DNA of 64,000 nt, taken from NCBI RefSeq assembly GCF_902806685.2, contig NC_048537.1, positions 11,678,720 to 11,742,719 on the forward strand. Direction: 5' to 3'. This DNA is from Maniola hyperantus (taxonomy: Eukaryota; Arthropoda; Insecta; Lepidoptera; Nymphalidae). Of this stretch, positions 53,233 through 63,495 are shown one piece after another (within the stretch, counting starts at the first letter, position 1; each line of letters begins with the position of its first letter). The notes beneath the pieces were generated by a model. That model had not been told where the DNA came from. It searched no databases and saw nothing but the letters and a program-made list of their open reading frames with translations. Position numbers and translations under genes: made by a program.

Positions 53233-56188
53233 TACATAGTTACGTAGGAGACGTTGCGATAAATGTATAGGTATCATAATTATAAAGCAGATAATAAAAG
53301 GTATAATCAGTAGAAGATCCGCGATGAGCATAGATGTTTCTATTTTGACGAAAAGCTGAAATCTGAATAAAGTTTGTACCTTGTCCACGATTCAGATAAT
53401 TAATACCCTAATGTTTTAAAAATAAAAATTCAAGTAGCTACAATTTAAAATTTAATTCTACGAAATAAATAAGTATATATACCCTGCATTTAAGCGTCTG
53501 TGATAAATTTTCCGGATAATATAATACTTTCAACTTCGCACAATATTAAATTTGCCGAAATGAGAATACCAAATTGGGTTTTACCCTCGAGTGTACCGAT
53601 CTATCATAGGAGTAAAGGCGCATATATATTTTATCTGCGAGAAAAGTACTTCGATGAAATATGCTAACAGGCTTCAACACGATCTGCAACTTTCTTAATA
53701 CGTCTACGTCAACCTTATTTATCCGTAAGACTTGAATATGAGTGACTTGAGAATCTGTGCTACGCGCCTTTGGAGATATCTCAATTACTTACACACATAC
53801 TTAGATATCTAAACCTACCCGTTTAAGATCATTGATTGCTCAAATATGTAGACAGAATATGTATATACTTAGGTAATCAATACTGATTAAAATTTGTGGA
53901 AAGCTGTTGAATGTTTAACACTTTGCAATATTTCATAGTTCAAGTATTTCAGTCAAAATGCCTTCATTCATATAATCATGGTAATATTTCAACGTTAAGA
54001 GGGATGTTTCCAACTAAACAGCAACTTTTAATCAAACTGTAGTGAAATGTGACGTCATAAACGTTTGACTCTCCTTTTTGTAGTTTAATCGATAATTTAA
54101 AATGGTTATAAAAGTAACGGAAGGCGAGAATTTTTCGTATTTTCGAAGACTATCTAAGAAATCACTGAGAAATAATGTAACAGAGAAGTTCCTTTGAAAG
54201 TTTTCAGGCAGGTGAATTGCAAAAAAGGTGAATTGTAAAAGTTTAGTTTTCAGTGCGAAATAAAGCTGTCTAAGTATAAATACTCGTAAGTATAAATTCC
54301 TAAGTATATTCGTGATTAAGGAGAATGTTCACAAAGCACGAAAATATGTTGATAAATTATCCGTTCCAAAGCTTCTGTTAAAACCGCAACAATCACAAGA
54401 ATAGTATCTCATTGTCCAAAAGTAGACAGACAGCACTTTACAAAACATTGGTCTTTTTCTAGCAATTTGGAATTAGGTGCTTGCGAAAGCATTGTAGTTT
54501 TTAGTTTTGTTAGTCTGAACGAGATACTATCATTAGCACTATTAAGTTCTTTTGGGCATTTGAGCTTTGGCAAAAGAATCAGCCATTTAAGTTTTTTTTC
54601 TCAACTCTGGAACGGTTCTCTAAATAACTATTCTCTTTAAAAAATTCAATTCCTAAATTCAAAATTGCTTGTTTGTATCATCTGGCAAATATTTTTTATA
54701 TAAAAGTTTATAATATTATGCGTTTTTGTTATCTCGCTATCTATATATCTGAATCAGTTTATGAGGTCAATAAAAAACCAGGTAAAACTAAGTACAATGG
54801 ATATTTGCATAATTAAAATATAAAGCAACAAGAAATACTTACCCAATAGGTTCATGTTACCTAGTATAGTAACTATATATTTACCATGTATTTACATACG
54901 AAAACACATATTATGCAAACAAATATAAAAATGAATAGCCAATTTTTTAAACTAAAACCTTGATAGGCGATGATGATGTTGTGTTACATGGTTTTCATCT
55001 CAAAATATATTAACACGTACAATTTCTAGATAGATAAATAATATAATAAAATAATATTTTAATATTTTGGCAAACGGTCATTCATATCTTTTCTACTATA
55101 ATAAGTCTATGTAGGATTGCCATAGAATCGGATTACTATTGCTTTTATGTGGGTTACTATTCCATTTAAAACAAAGATGCGTAGGATAAAAAAAAATCAA
55201 AGACAAAAATGATCTTCAGACCGATCTATGGATATAATATTTTTTACATTTTTATAAAAGCACAATTTCACAAGCGGTTCATTCAACTTCAAAATTATAC
55301 GATTTCCCTTCAGTACGCTTTGGAGAATTATTCAAGATATTGCGGTTTTCAAGCCCCGTCTTGATTCTATTCAATCGGAAATTTACAGCAAATTGGGCGT
55401 GGTCGAGCGAAGAGTGATGGGTGTGAAATTGACAGAGGGTATTAATTTATAGCCCGATGTTACCATCTAGAATAAGAGAAAATTAAGGCTGTAGCGTAGT
55501 AAATATATTCAAAAAAAATTCTTTGATCAAAATAATAGTACTGATTCTGAGCACAACTAAATTTTAGAGCATTCGCATCCTCTACTTACTAATATAATGA
55601 AAAGAACAGACATAGTTTGACAGTTTTAAGTTTAATTTAGAGCCGTTAAACCTCGTGACTTTAGCTGCCAGTCGCGAGCGTATCGTTTAAATTTGTAGCG
55701 TGCACTAAAACTTAGAGTCTTTAATTGTAAAATTCATGTTCCGTCCTTTTTTAGCAATATTAAAAAGAAGAGGATGCAGATGCGCCAATACAACTATAAT
55801 ACAGCGCCAATGTAACTTCAAATATTTATTTAGGTATTTAAAGAGTTTTTTATCCACAAGGAAGAAAAAAATCCCTGTGATTTTAATTCGCCTACCGTGT
55901 AAATATCACCCCGAGCATGAAAGACAACAACGATAGATACACATTAAAAAGAAATAAACTCCACGCAGCTGAATAAAGAGGGATAAATAAATTAATAACA
56001 TAAATAGGTGAACGAGAAAATTCAAAAGATTTGCGGTGTGTTATATTTTTTATAATAAAATTAAAATATAGCCAGTTTCTGTGACATGCGGACGGGCTTT
56101 TAGTACTAGATACACTTGCGGCAAAATTATGTCGTACAAAGGATATGAGAGAATCTTTTTAAGTTTCCTCTTCAAGTAATATGTCAAC
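53233..56188. other. No recognisable feature
   Basis: Nearly 3 kb of AT-rich sequence without a repeat family seen elsewhere in the window. A lysine/arginine-rich 66-residue frame (55736-55936) has no domain. Long stretches without repeats may hold regulatory sequence, but I cannot identify any. Confidence 0.5.
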
Positions 56189-56273
56189 CGCCCGCAGATT
56201 CTTCGTCTTCCGCAACCGTCCGCAGATTCTTCGTCTTCCGCAACCGTCCGCAGAATCTTTTTCGTTACCGCAG
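56189..56273 (+). repeat. 28-bp tandem repeat, three units
   Basis: Two nearly identical units of c-g-[c/t]-ccgcagattcttcgtcttccg followed by caac, then a third diverged unit (cgtccgcagaatctttttc). Confidence 0.88.
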
Positions 56274-56696
56274 TACTCAGTGAATATGTATGTATACGTA
56301 GATGTACGATTTATATCTTAATAAGTGGCCTTGCTCTAAATTATTTTACTTCAAAAATCGGGATTTTAATAAATAATAGTTTACATAAACAAATGATTTA
56401 AAATGCTTTGTAGTAAGTGTTGTGATTTATAATAAAAAACTAAATGACAAATGTCTATCATAAAGTAATGATAGCGTTAAATAAAGCGTGATTAATAATG
56501 TAGGGCACAGATAACCACCGCATTGCAATCATACTAAAAATTGGTCGTAATTCTGACACCGCAGCTAACGACAAAGGCATGCAAATTGAACACTGCCATG
56601 CCTAAATTTTGCAACGTCCCATATCTTTCGACGCATGATTTTTAGGACTAAAAACTATAGAGATAATTTAAATTCACGACATCTATTCGTATAAAA
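56274..56696. other. No recognisable feature
   Basis: AT-rich sequence with no supported gene or repeat. Confidence 0.5.
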
Positions 56697-56790
56697 ATCA
56701 TGTAATATATGTAAAAGGAGAAACTGACTGACATATCAACGGAAGGTAAAGCTCAAACCGTTTGGTCTAGAAACTTGTAATTTTGTTGTT
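56697..56790 (+). mobile_element. Helitron-like family B, 5' fragment
   Basis: It has aatatatgtaaaaggagaaactgactgac, atatcaacggaagg and gctcaaaccgtttggtctag, matching the first third of family B. Confidence 0.5.
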
Positions 56791-57052
56791 TTGTTTCACT
56801 AAAGTTTCAAATCTAAAATTTTAAGTCAAGGTTATTGATGCTGAGTTCGAAAATTTGGAAGTTTTATATTTTGAATAGACAAAGTTTGGTTATAGTTTAT
56901 GTAGATTTGATCTAGGTTATATATATATAGGCAATTTATTTAGCTTCTGGGTTTTGGATTTTAACTTAGCTTTTTAGTAACTTTGCTGATGCCTGGCATG
57001 CGTTGCAGTGCGACCTGTGCGCCTCCTATTAAATGATTCTTATTATTGAACA

Positions 57053-57255
57053 CTAGCTGATGCCCGAGACTTCGTCTGCGTAGATTTAGATTTTTAAAAA
57101 TCCCATGGGAACTCGTTGATTTTCCGGGATAAAATGTAGCCTTTAGGTCTTTAACTATACCCATGCAAAAAATCACGTCCATCTATTGCTCCGTTGCGAT
57201 GTGGTTGAAGGACAACCCAACAAACACACTTTCGCATTTATAATAAGGGTAGTGA
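57053..57255 (-). mobile_element. Helitron-like family A copy
   Basis: CTAG at the left edge, tgatgcccgagacttcgtctgcg, cccatgggaactcgttgatt, gcaaaaaatcacgtcc and a right edge ggtagtga followed by T. This is a full-length structure with small deletions. Confidence 0.75.
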
Positions 57256-57392
57256 TTGGTGATGGATTGGTGTCAGAAACTCAATCGAATGAACGATACG
57301 CGAACGCAAATGTAACGAATTAATAAACGAATGTACATACAAACAATTAAAAAAAAAAATAAGGATTAAAGATTTTTTTTAACAAGATAGGT

Positions 57393-57508
57393 AGGTGAAG
57401 TCTACCAATCCACACATGGCCAGCGTGGTAGATATGGCCAAAACCCTTCTCACTCTGAGAGGAGACCCGTGCTCTGCTATGAGCCGGTGATGGGTTGATC
57501 ATGATGAG
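57393..57508 (+). mobile_element. tRNA-derived SINE, 3' part only
   Basis: It contains ggtgaagtctaccaatcc, acatggccagcgtggtagatatgg, ctctgagaggagacccgtgc and gatgggttgatcatgatg. Confidence 0.7.
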
Positions 57509-58158
57509 AAATAGTACCTAATTATTTTTGAATATAATATTTATGACATTTTCTTTGTCCTCTGATTGCTATTTAAAATGTTGTTTGTTTAAAATGTTAA
57601 ATTAAATTAAATTAACTAACGCTCGAACGATTCCTTTCGTTAGATACTATCAACATCGTTATACAATCAAGTACTTCACTTATTATTATTAGATCACGAA
57701 AATTTAAATTTAAAAACACGTTTCTTTCAAATAAAACTCTTTAATTATTTAGAACCATATAACTTGAAATTAAGTAGAATACCTTTGGCGTAAGGACGAA
57801 AATTATTTGAATTTAACGTAGCGTCTTTCTTTTGTCCATAATTTCACAATTTGTTATTTTGTAACTGAATCGTGCGGAGCTGTTCATTGAATCATAATTA
57901 TACTTTCATTGTTAGTTATTTTTCTCTGAATTGATAAACAATTTTGTGCTATAGACCGAAGCTCTAACTAAATCGTGAACAGTGTCAGCAAACCTATCAA
58001 AAAGTTCATGATTTCAATGAAGCTGATTAAAATAAATAGTGCGATTACTCAGATGTGAATTTTAAAGCACGTTGGCTTACCTCAACCGATAAAGGATGCC
58101 TGATTTAATTATATTTTTCGAAAAATTAAAACGATTAAAATTGTAAATAATGGTTTCA
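57509..58158. other. No recognisable feature
   Basis: AT-rich sequence with no supported gene or repeat. Confidence 0.5.
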
Positions 58159-58373
58159 TCACTACCCATATTATAAATGGGAAAGTGTGTTTGTTTTTTG
58201 GTATGTCCTTCAATCACGCCGCAACGGAGCAACGGTTGGCCTGATTATTTGCATGGATATAGTTAAAGACCTGGAGAGTGACACAGACAACTTTTTATCC
58301 CGTAAAATCATAGACTGCAAACGGGACATTAAAAGCCTAAATCCATGCGGACGAAGTCGCGGGCATCAGCCTA
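58159..58373 (+). mobile_element. Helitron-like family A, plus orientation
   Basis: It starts TCACTACCCATATTATAAATG, has ccttcaatcacgccgcaacgg, aaagacctggagagtgacac and atgcggacgaagtcgcgggc, and ends atcagcctat, where CTAG is mutated. A 76-residue frame across it is an artefact. Confidence 0.72.
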
Positions 58374-58663
58374 TTCGCAATAATTTCATTAAATATGAAA
58401 TTATAAGACGTACATAACAGGAATTTCATTCAAATATCTCTACGCACACTATCTAAAATCTACAAGGGGTAAAGGACGGCGGATTATCCCTATGGATACC
58501 TTTTAATTGGGGATGTCCCTGATTCATAATTCAGGCAAGTGCGAGCACAGTTTATTTACATTGTTAATTATCTTAATCTTTGTTTGATCACTGATTATGT
58601 ACCTTACTTACGTTTATGATTTCAAAAAAACGGAGCTTTTCTTCCGAAGACAAGTAATTAAAA

Positions 58664-58915
58664 ACAAGTGCGAGTCAGACTCGCTTACGAAGGGTTCCGC
58701 ACCATTATACAAGAAATGATTTTTAATTATTTTTAATTTTCGTGGCGGCCAATTATTTTTTTATTCTTTGTCGTTATAGCGGCAATAGAAATACGCATTG
58801 TATGAAAATTGAAACTCTCTACTTATTAGGGTTCATGAGACTGCCTGCTGACAGACAGACGGACGGATAGACATCGAAGGCTTAGTAATAGGGTTCCGTT
58901 GGCACCTATCGGATT
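58664..58915 (+). repeat. Dispersed 'gccaagtgcgagtc' repeat copy
   Basis: It opens acaagtgcgagtcagactcgc, has cgtggcggccaatt, gttatagcggcaatag and cagacagacggacgg, and closes near agggttccgttgg. It shows the family's full block order. Confidence 0.7.
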
Positions 58916-59158
58916 CGGAAATAAATATATTTTATCGTTTTTGCTCTACGCTTTACTCTGGGTTGATATGGAAAACATTTAGGGAGAAATACCTATTCAC
59001 GTGGATGAAGAGTAGGTAATATAAATATTTGCACCAGGGTGCCTTTTTATATTAAAACAAACACATCGATAAACACCCCTCAGTATTCTGCAGGGTCTTT
59101 ACAAAAACAGCTCGCGATATCCCACTAATTCAAATATTTGTTCTACGCGTCCTTCATT

Positions 59159-59245
59159 TTTAGGGTTCCGTAGTCAAATGGCATAATGAAACACTAATGT
59201 CAGTATTAAATATGTCTCCGTTTCTTTGTCTGTCCATCCGTCTGT
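59159..59245 (-). repeat. Dispersed 'cggaaccctaaaaa' repeat, end fragment
   Basis: It opens ttagggttccgtagtcaaatgg and runs into gtctgtccatccgtctg, i.e. the family end in minus orientation. Confidence 0.45.
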
Positions 59246-59990
59246 TTGTTCTTCGGTATGTTACGGATCTCTTGCTCTTTAAAGGAATAAGCTACAGATT
59301 ACACACCCGGAATATCTGGTGTAGACTGTAGAATGTTAACCTAAAACTGAATATTGACTTAGATACATATTCCATTAAATCTTTTTTGAGCGTAGTACAT
59401 GAGAAAAAGAACTGAACAATTATTTTTAACATATATGTCATCTTATTGAGTAGAATTAGAGGTCAAATAAGTATATTTTTTATAGTTTTAAAAACAAAGA
59501 CATGTCTCAGAGTTATCATTTTAGACATATTTTAGACTATTTTTGTTACATCGTCTATCTCGATAACTAAAATAGTTAGGAATTTAAAAATGTATGCTTT
59601 TTACTAACTTTAAACTGTATTTAAACAACAAATACTAAAAACATATGCTGTATATTTACAGTAAGTAATATAATTGGTTACCTATTAATGATACTTATGA
59701 TATGTACGAGGTACGGAACCCGAGACTGACACGCATTTCGCCGATTTTCTCCCATTATTAGAGTATTATTGTATCAATGTTGTATTAGTAAGCGAAGGCC
59801 GTGACCCATTCCCTGTTCCGAATACTAAACGATTGCGTAAGTTAGGTAAGCTGACTCGTCTTTAATTAAAGAGACATTTCATTCCTGGTGGTAATAGAGG
59901 GTGGTGTACCCTAGTTACGTCAGCTTTAACCAAATGATTGGGTCGGCTAACGGTCGAATACTGAAATATATCTTGAGAGCCCCCGCGCTT
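59246..59990. other. No recognisable feature upstream of the candidate gene
   Basis: AT-rich sequence. A scrap of the dispersed repeat (gaggtacggaacccgagac) lies near 59708. If 60236-60347 is a true first exon, the promoter would be in or just right of this stretch, but no convincing core promoter was seen. Confidence 0.4.
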
Positions 59991-60038
59991 TCCTTACAAA
60001 CGTACTTTAGTTCTTCTTTAGTTCGACTTCCAAAAAGG

Positions 60039-60072
60039 ATAATGTTCTCAATTATCTAATTGAGAACATTAT
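60039..60072. repeat. Perfect 16-bp hairpin inside a larger palindrome
   Basis: ataatgttctcaatta (60039-60054) and its exact reverse complement (60057-60072) are separated by two bases. Outer motifs acgtacttt (near 59999) and aaagtacgt (near 60080) extend the symmetry. It lies about 160 bases upstream of the candidate start codon. Confidence 0.85.
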
Positions 60073-60235
60073 TTATACGAAAGTACGTTATTTGCTTAAC
60101 GTACGACATATTATAAAAATTACAGACTTCTATTAGCCATAAATAAAACCAAATAACATCCAGTTCAAAATTCTCATGAAGAAAGAAAAAGAGAATCCAT
60201 AAGTGTTATAAATAAGTGAAGGACTTCTATTGACA

Positions 60236-60347
60236 ATGTGGTGGGTGTTTTGGCTTACGTCTTGTAGCCTGTTTCTGAGCAGCGAGGCGTCACTCTACGA
60301 CTACGACTACGACACTTACACAAGGACCAACCAATACGCTTCATCGG
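60236..60347 (+). CDS. Candidate first coding exon of a secreted protein (partial gene)
   Basis: An ATG at 60236 in a good context (gacaATG) opens a frame of 37 codons plus one base, ending in a consensus splice donor (tcgg then GTAAGA, donor at 60348). The peptide begins MWWVFWLTSCSLFLSSEA, a textbook signal peptide with a likely cleavage after SSEA. It continues SLYDYDYDTYTRTNQYASS, an acidic tyrosine-rich stretch of the kind that can be tyrosine-sulphated. Without splicing the frame stops a few codons into the intron. A short upstream frame (60176-60202) and a TATAAATA (60207-60214) precede it. Later exons lie beyond the window, so the family is unknown. The signal peptide plus donor together support a real gene start, but proof needs transcript data. 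Confidence 0.6.
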
Positions 60348-61311
60348 GTAAGAAGTTTCAGCTTTATCTATAGTACACCTAGAATAAATGATGTAAAAGT
60401 ATGATGTAAAACCAAGAAATGGTATTTTAATATTACATGACGAAGAAGGTTTGTGCTGTAACGTTCCATATTAGTTTACTGATTCGCTAACTCACACTGA
60501 GTTACTAACTACTAACTAACACTGAATGATAGCTATAGATCTTATTTAACATTTATTTTAAATCCATTGAAAGTTTTTTACGAAAACTTATTATTTAGAA
60601 TGGAAATCACTCACGGTAGTTTAAATGCTAAAACTTATTTTGATATCAATCAATGAAGCAGCAATGTAGAACCAATGTCAAATGGGGTCGGTGGCTATCA
60701 TTCAATGTTAGCACTGTGTTAGCGAATCACCCCGCAGGCCAATCACAACGAAAAGAATTGGAATACTATAAGCGGTCGGTAAAGTTTCGGTAACGAATAC
60801 ACCACGCATACCGATACCTAAACGACAATTCTGAAAACACCTTTATTATGATGTTAATTTGTAGAAATAGTCAAGATATTATCAAAATAATTGTTTTATA
60901 TCTGATAATGATATCTCATGTGAATGTGAAATCTACAAGGAACTGGTTTAATCGATGGTGACATTGTGTTTTCGTTATGTAGACTCTCCCTAACACCAGC
61001 GAACACTTCATCAGACAAACGAATATTGCCACGCTTGTTGATTGAAGCGACAGCTGCTCTCTAGGATAAATTTTGTTGCGTAATCAAACGGTCGAAGCTA
61101 GAGATAGCACATCCATTGTAACGTCGCATACAATACCGGAATCGGAAAAGAATGATAAGCTAGAAAAGGTTTCCTTTGCAGATAAAAGGATTGTTGCCTA
61201 TTATTTATTAGAATAATACGTAAGGCTCCGCTGAGAGAGCGGAACTGAGACGTGTGTGCTTCGACTAGTAAGACTATTGAAAGTTGACGTGATATGATTA
61301 TATTGGCTGTC
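60348..61311 (+). other. Putative first intron, 5' part
   Basis: It starts GTAAGA. No acceptor-flanked coding exon was recognised up to the right edge at 64000, so the intron would exceed 3.6 kb. It also contains the repeats annotated to the right. Confidence 0.45.
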
Positions 61312-61475
61312 TCTTTCTATACTGTACATAAAAAGATTTGTCCTGTCCACCCTAAACCACTGGGGTTAGAAACTTGAAATTTTGACAGTATGTTCCTTAT
61401 TTATGACGTAGGCAGGTACTCACTAATAAAGAATTTTGGAAATCCTTAAAAATTTGTATAGAAGTCCATCATTTT
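61312..61475 (+). mobile_element. Diverged Helitron-like family B fragment
   Basis: It has actgtacataaaaagatttg, ctaaaccactggggttagaaac, tttatgacgtaggcagg and aagaattttggaaatcc, following family B order with many changes. Confidence 0.4.
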
Positions 61476-61560
61476 TTCTTTGGGTTAAAAATAAAGAAAT
61501 AAACATATTTCAGGTATTTTGAATTATTTATAGAACTTAGCTAGAAGCTAAGCTAGCTAG

Positions 61561-61851
61561 GTGATAGCCTAATGGTTAGGACGTCCGCCTTCTAATCGGA
61601 GGTCGGGGGTTTGATCCCGGGCACCTCTAACTTTTCGGAGTTATGTGCGTTTGATGTAATTAACTTTCGAAGGAAAACATCGTGAAGAAACCTGCATGCC
61701 TGAGAGTTCTCCATAATGTTCTAAAAGGCGCGTGAAGTCTGCCAATCTGCACATGGCCCCAGCGTTGTAGACTATGGCCAAAACCCTTCTCACTCTGAGA
61801 GGAGACCAGTGCTCTGTAGTGAGCCGGCGATGGGTTGATCATGATAATGAT
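61561..61851 (+). mobile_element. tRNA-derived SINE, full length
   Basis: The head 61561-61630 has box A tagcctaatggttagg and box B gggtttgatccc (61607-61618), with an anticodon-like loop ttctaat resembling tRNA-Arg(UCU). The body has gtgaagaaacctgcatgcc, gaagtctgccaatctgcac and gagccggcgatgggttgatc, with a (gat)n-type tail. It is the best preserved SINE here. Confidence 0.88.
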
Positions 61852-62256
61852 AGAACTTAGAAGCAACAGATTTTTATACTAGTACCTAGTGATTTTTATC
61901 AGACAGAGAATGAGTAGAAAATAACAGCAACTTTATATTATTCTCTTGGAAATTTCTGTTTCTTAGATTTGTTTACACAAAGTTGTACGCGTTTCAAGGA
62001 AGATACTTGTTGGTTATTAAAGTTCATCTACAACTACGGAAGATGGAAAAAGTCTTGCTGAACGCATGTAATGTAATCTCATCTCAATGTTCCTTTCTAC
62101 CCGACTATTGCGATGCAGAGGAAGTGTAACGTGTTTAATGTCTTAAAGTATGTAAGCATGTTTAAGATAGTGCAGTTAGGATATTTTCTCTTATAATTAG
62201 GGTACACCTGTGAGGGACAACCATACTGCAGTGAATTTGAATATTTTATAGTCATA
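61852..62256. other. No recognisable feature
   Basis: AT-rich sequence with no supported gene or repeat. Confidence 0.5.
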
Positions 62257-62290
62257 CTAGCTTATGCTCCCGACTTCGTCTGTCTGTCTT
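62257..62290 (-). repeat. Terminal scrap of a Helitron-like copy
   Basis: The string actagcttatgctcccgacttcgtctg is the CTAG-proximal end of family B or A. The rest is missing and another repeat follows. Confidence 0.5.
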
Positions 62291-62324
62291 TTTGAATTAT
62301 CCTGCAAAATGTCGAAAAAATACG

Positions 62325-62383
62325 ACCGTAGTACGGAACCCTCATTGCGCGAGCCTGACTCGCACTTGGCCGGTTTTTTGTAT
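62325..62383 (-). repeat. Dispersed 'gccaagtgcgagtc' repeat, compact end pair
   Basis: Minus strand reads aaaaaaccggccaagtgcg, agtcaggctcgcgcaatg and agggttccgta. Confidence 0.65.
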
Positions 62384-62392
62384 ATAATATTA

Positions 62393-62537
62393 TGCCTGAG
62401 AGTTCTCCAATGTTCTCAAAGGTGTGTGAAGTCTTCCAATCTGCACTTGGCCAGCGTGGTAGACTATGGCCAAAACCCTTCTCATTCTGAGAGGAGAGCC
62501 GTGCTCTGTTGTGAGCCGGCGATGGGTTGATTATTTA
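62393..62537 (+). mobile_element. tRNA-derived SINE, 5'-truncated
   Basis: It begins atgcctgagagttctcc, then gtgtgtgaagtcttccaatc, cttggccagcgtggtagac and gagccggcgatgggttgat. An 88-residue frame crossing this and the preceding repeat is an artefact. Confidence 0.75.
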
Positions 62538-62549
62538 AAAGTAATTATA

Positions 62550-62714
62550 CAGTACGCGGCCGAAAGTAATGCACATCGACCTTAAGAAGGAGATAGCAAA
62601 TTTGTAGAGCACTGTCTCTGTCGTTGAGACCGACAAAACTTCATATATATATCAACTCTACAAAGGCGAAATATCATTCTTAAGGCCGATGACATTACTT
62701 TCGGCCGCATACTT
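62550..62714. mobile_element. TA-flanked MITE, CAGTAC-type, copy 2
   Basis: Ends CAGTACGCGGCCGAAAGTAA and, inverted, AAGTATGCGGCCGAAAGTAA. TA on each side (62548-62549 and 62715-62716). The interior shares ctgtcgttgagaccgaca and gtagagcactgt with 13295-13465. It is non-coding. Confidence 0.82.
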
Positions 62715-62716
62715 TA

Positions 62717-63049
62717 CCTAATTGAAAACTCGGGTTATTCACCGCAGTAAAATGTAATGAATTGGACAAATTGAAATAGCTCGCATGAAATGAGGTAGGT
62801 GCCAATTACGAATTAAAACAATGTAGATTTTACAACGTTTGAAAGAATAAATGACCTCGGATTCCGTTTCATCATTGTATGGCTACCGACAGTAGCTAAT
62901 AGCGCATTGTGTTTACTAGTAATAGTAATCTTATGCAGTCCATTAGTTATATATTTTGATTCTTTATCATTGACTACTATGGATATATTATGACTCGTCC
63001 AGTGTCGCACGTGTGGTCTTTATACCTCGACATAATATAATATAACAGA
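62717..63049. other. No recognisable feature
   Basis: AT-rich sequence with no supported gene or repeat. Confidence 0.5.
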
Positions 63050-63269
63050 CTAGCTGATGCCCGCGACTTCGTCCGCGTGGAATTAGGTTTTTTTTTAAAA
63101 TCCCGTGGGAACGCTTTGATTTTCCGGGATGAAAAGTAGCCTATGTCACTCTCCAGGTATGTATCTATACCCATGCAAAAAATAACGTGAATCCGTTGCA
63201 CCGTTGCGACGTGATTGAAGGACAAACTAAAAAACAAACACACTTTCGTATTTATAATAAGGGTAATGA
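63050..63269 (-). mobile_element. Helitron-like family A, full length
   Basis: CTAG at the left edge preceded by A, gatgcccgcgacttcgtccgcg, cccgtgggaacgctttgatt, cgttgcaccgttgcgacg and a right edge ggtaatga. One of the best preserved copies. Confidence 0.8.
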
Positions 63270-63399
63270 GGTACTGATTCACACGTGAATTGTAAATGTT
63301 CTAATTTATGGTGAAACCCGTATTGTAGTCCACTACCTAAGAAGTTTAGAAATAACTACTTGACTCTCCCCGGCTTTCCTCAGTCAATTCTGGCTTCAG

Positions 63400-63495
63400 T
63401 CATACCTACCGATTTTCATCAAAAACGATTAAACAGATAGGCCTTGAAAAGCTAGGAGATAGACACACTTTCGCATTTATAATATTAAGTATGGA
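63400..63495 (-). mobile_element. Helitron-like family A relative, 5' part
   Basis: Minus strand starts TCCATACTTAATATTATAAATG, followed by gcgaaagtgtgtct and then a diverged body. The 3' end is missing. Confidence 0.55.

Noticed and set aside
60207..60214. TATAAATA as a TATA box for the candidate gene
   Set aside because: It lies only 22 bases upstream of the ATG, which would place transcription start at or after the start codon.
61561..61632. Possible tRNA-Arg gene
   Set aside because: It is the head of a SINE family with several other copies in the window; stems are imperfect.
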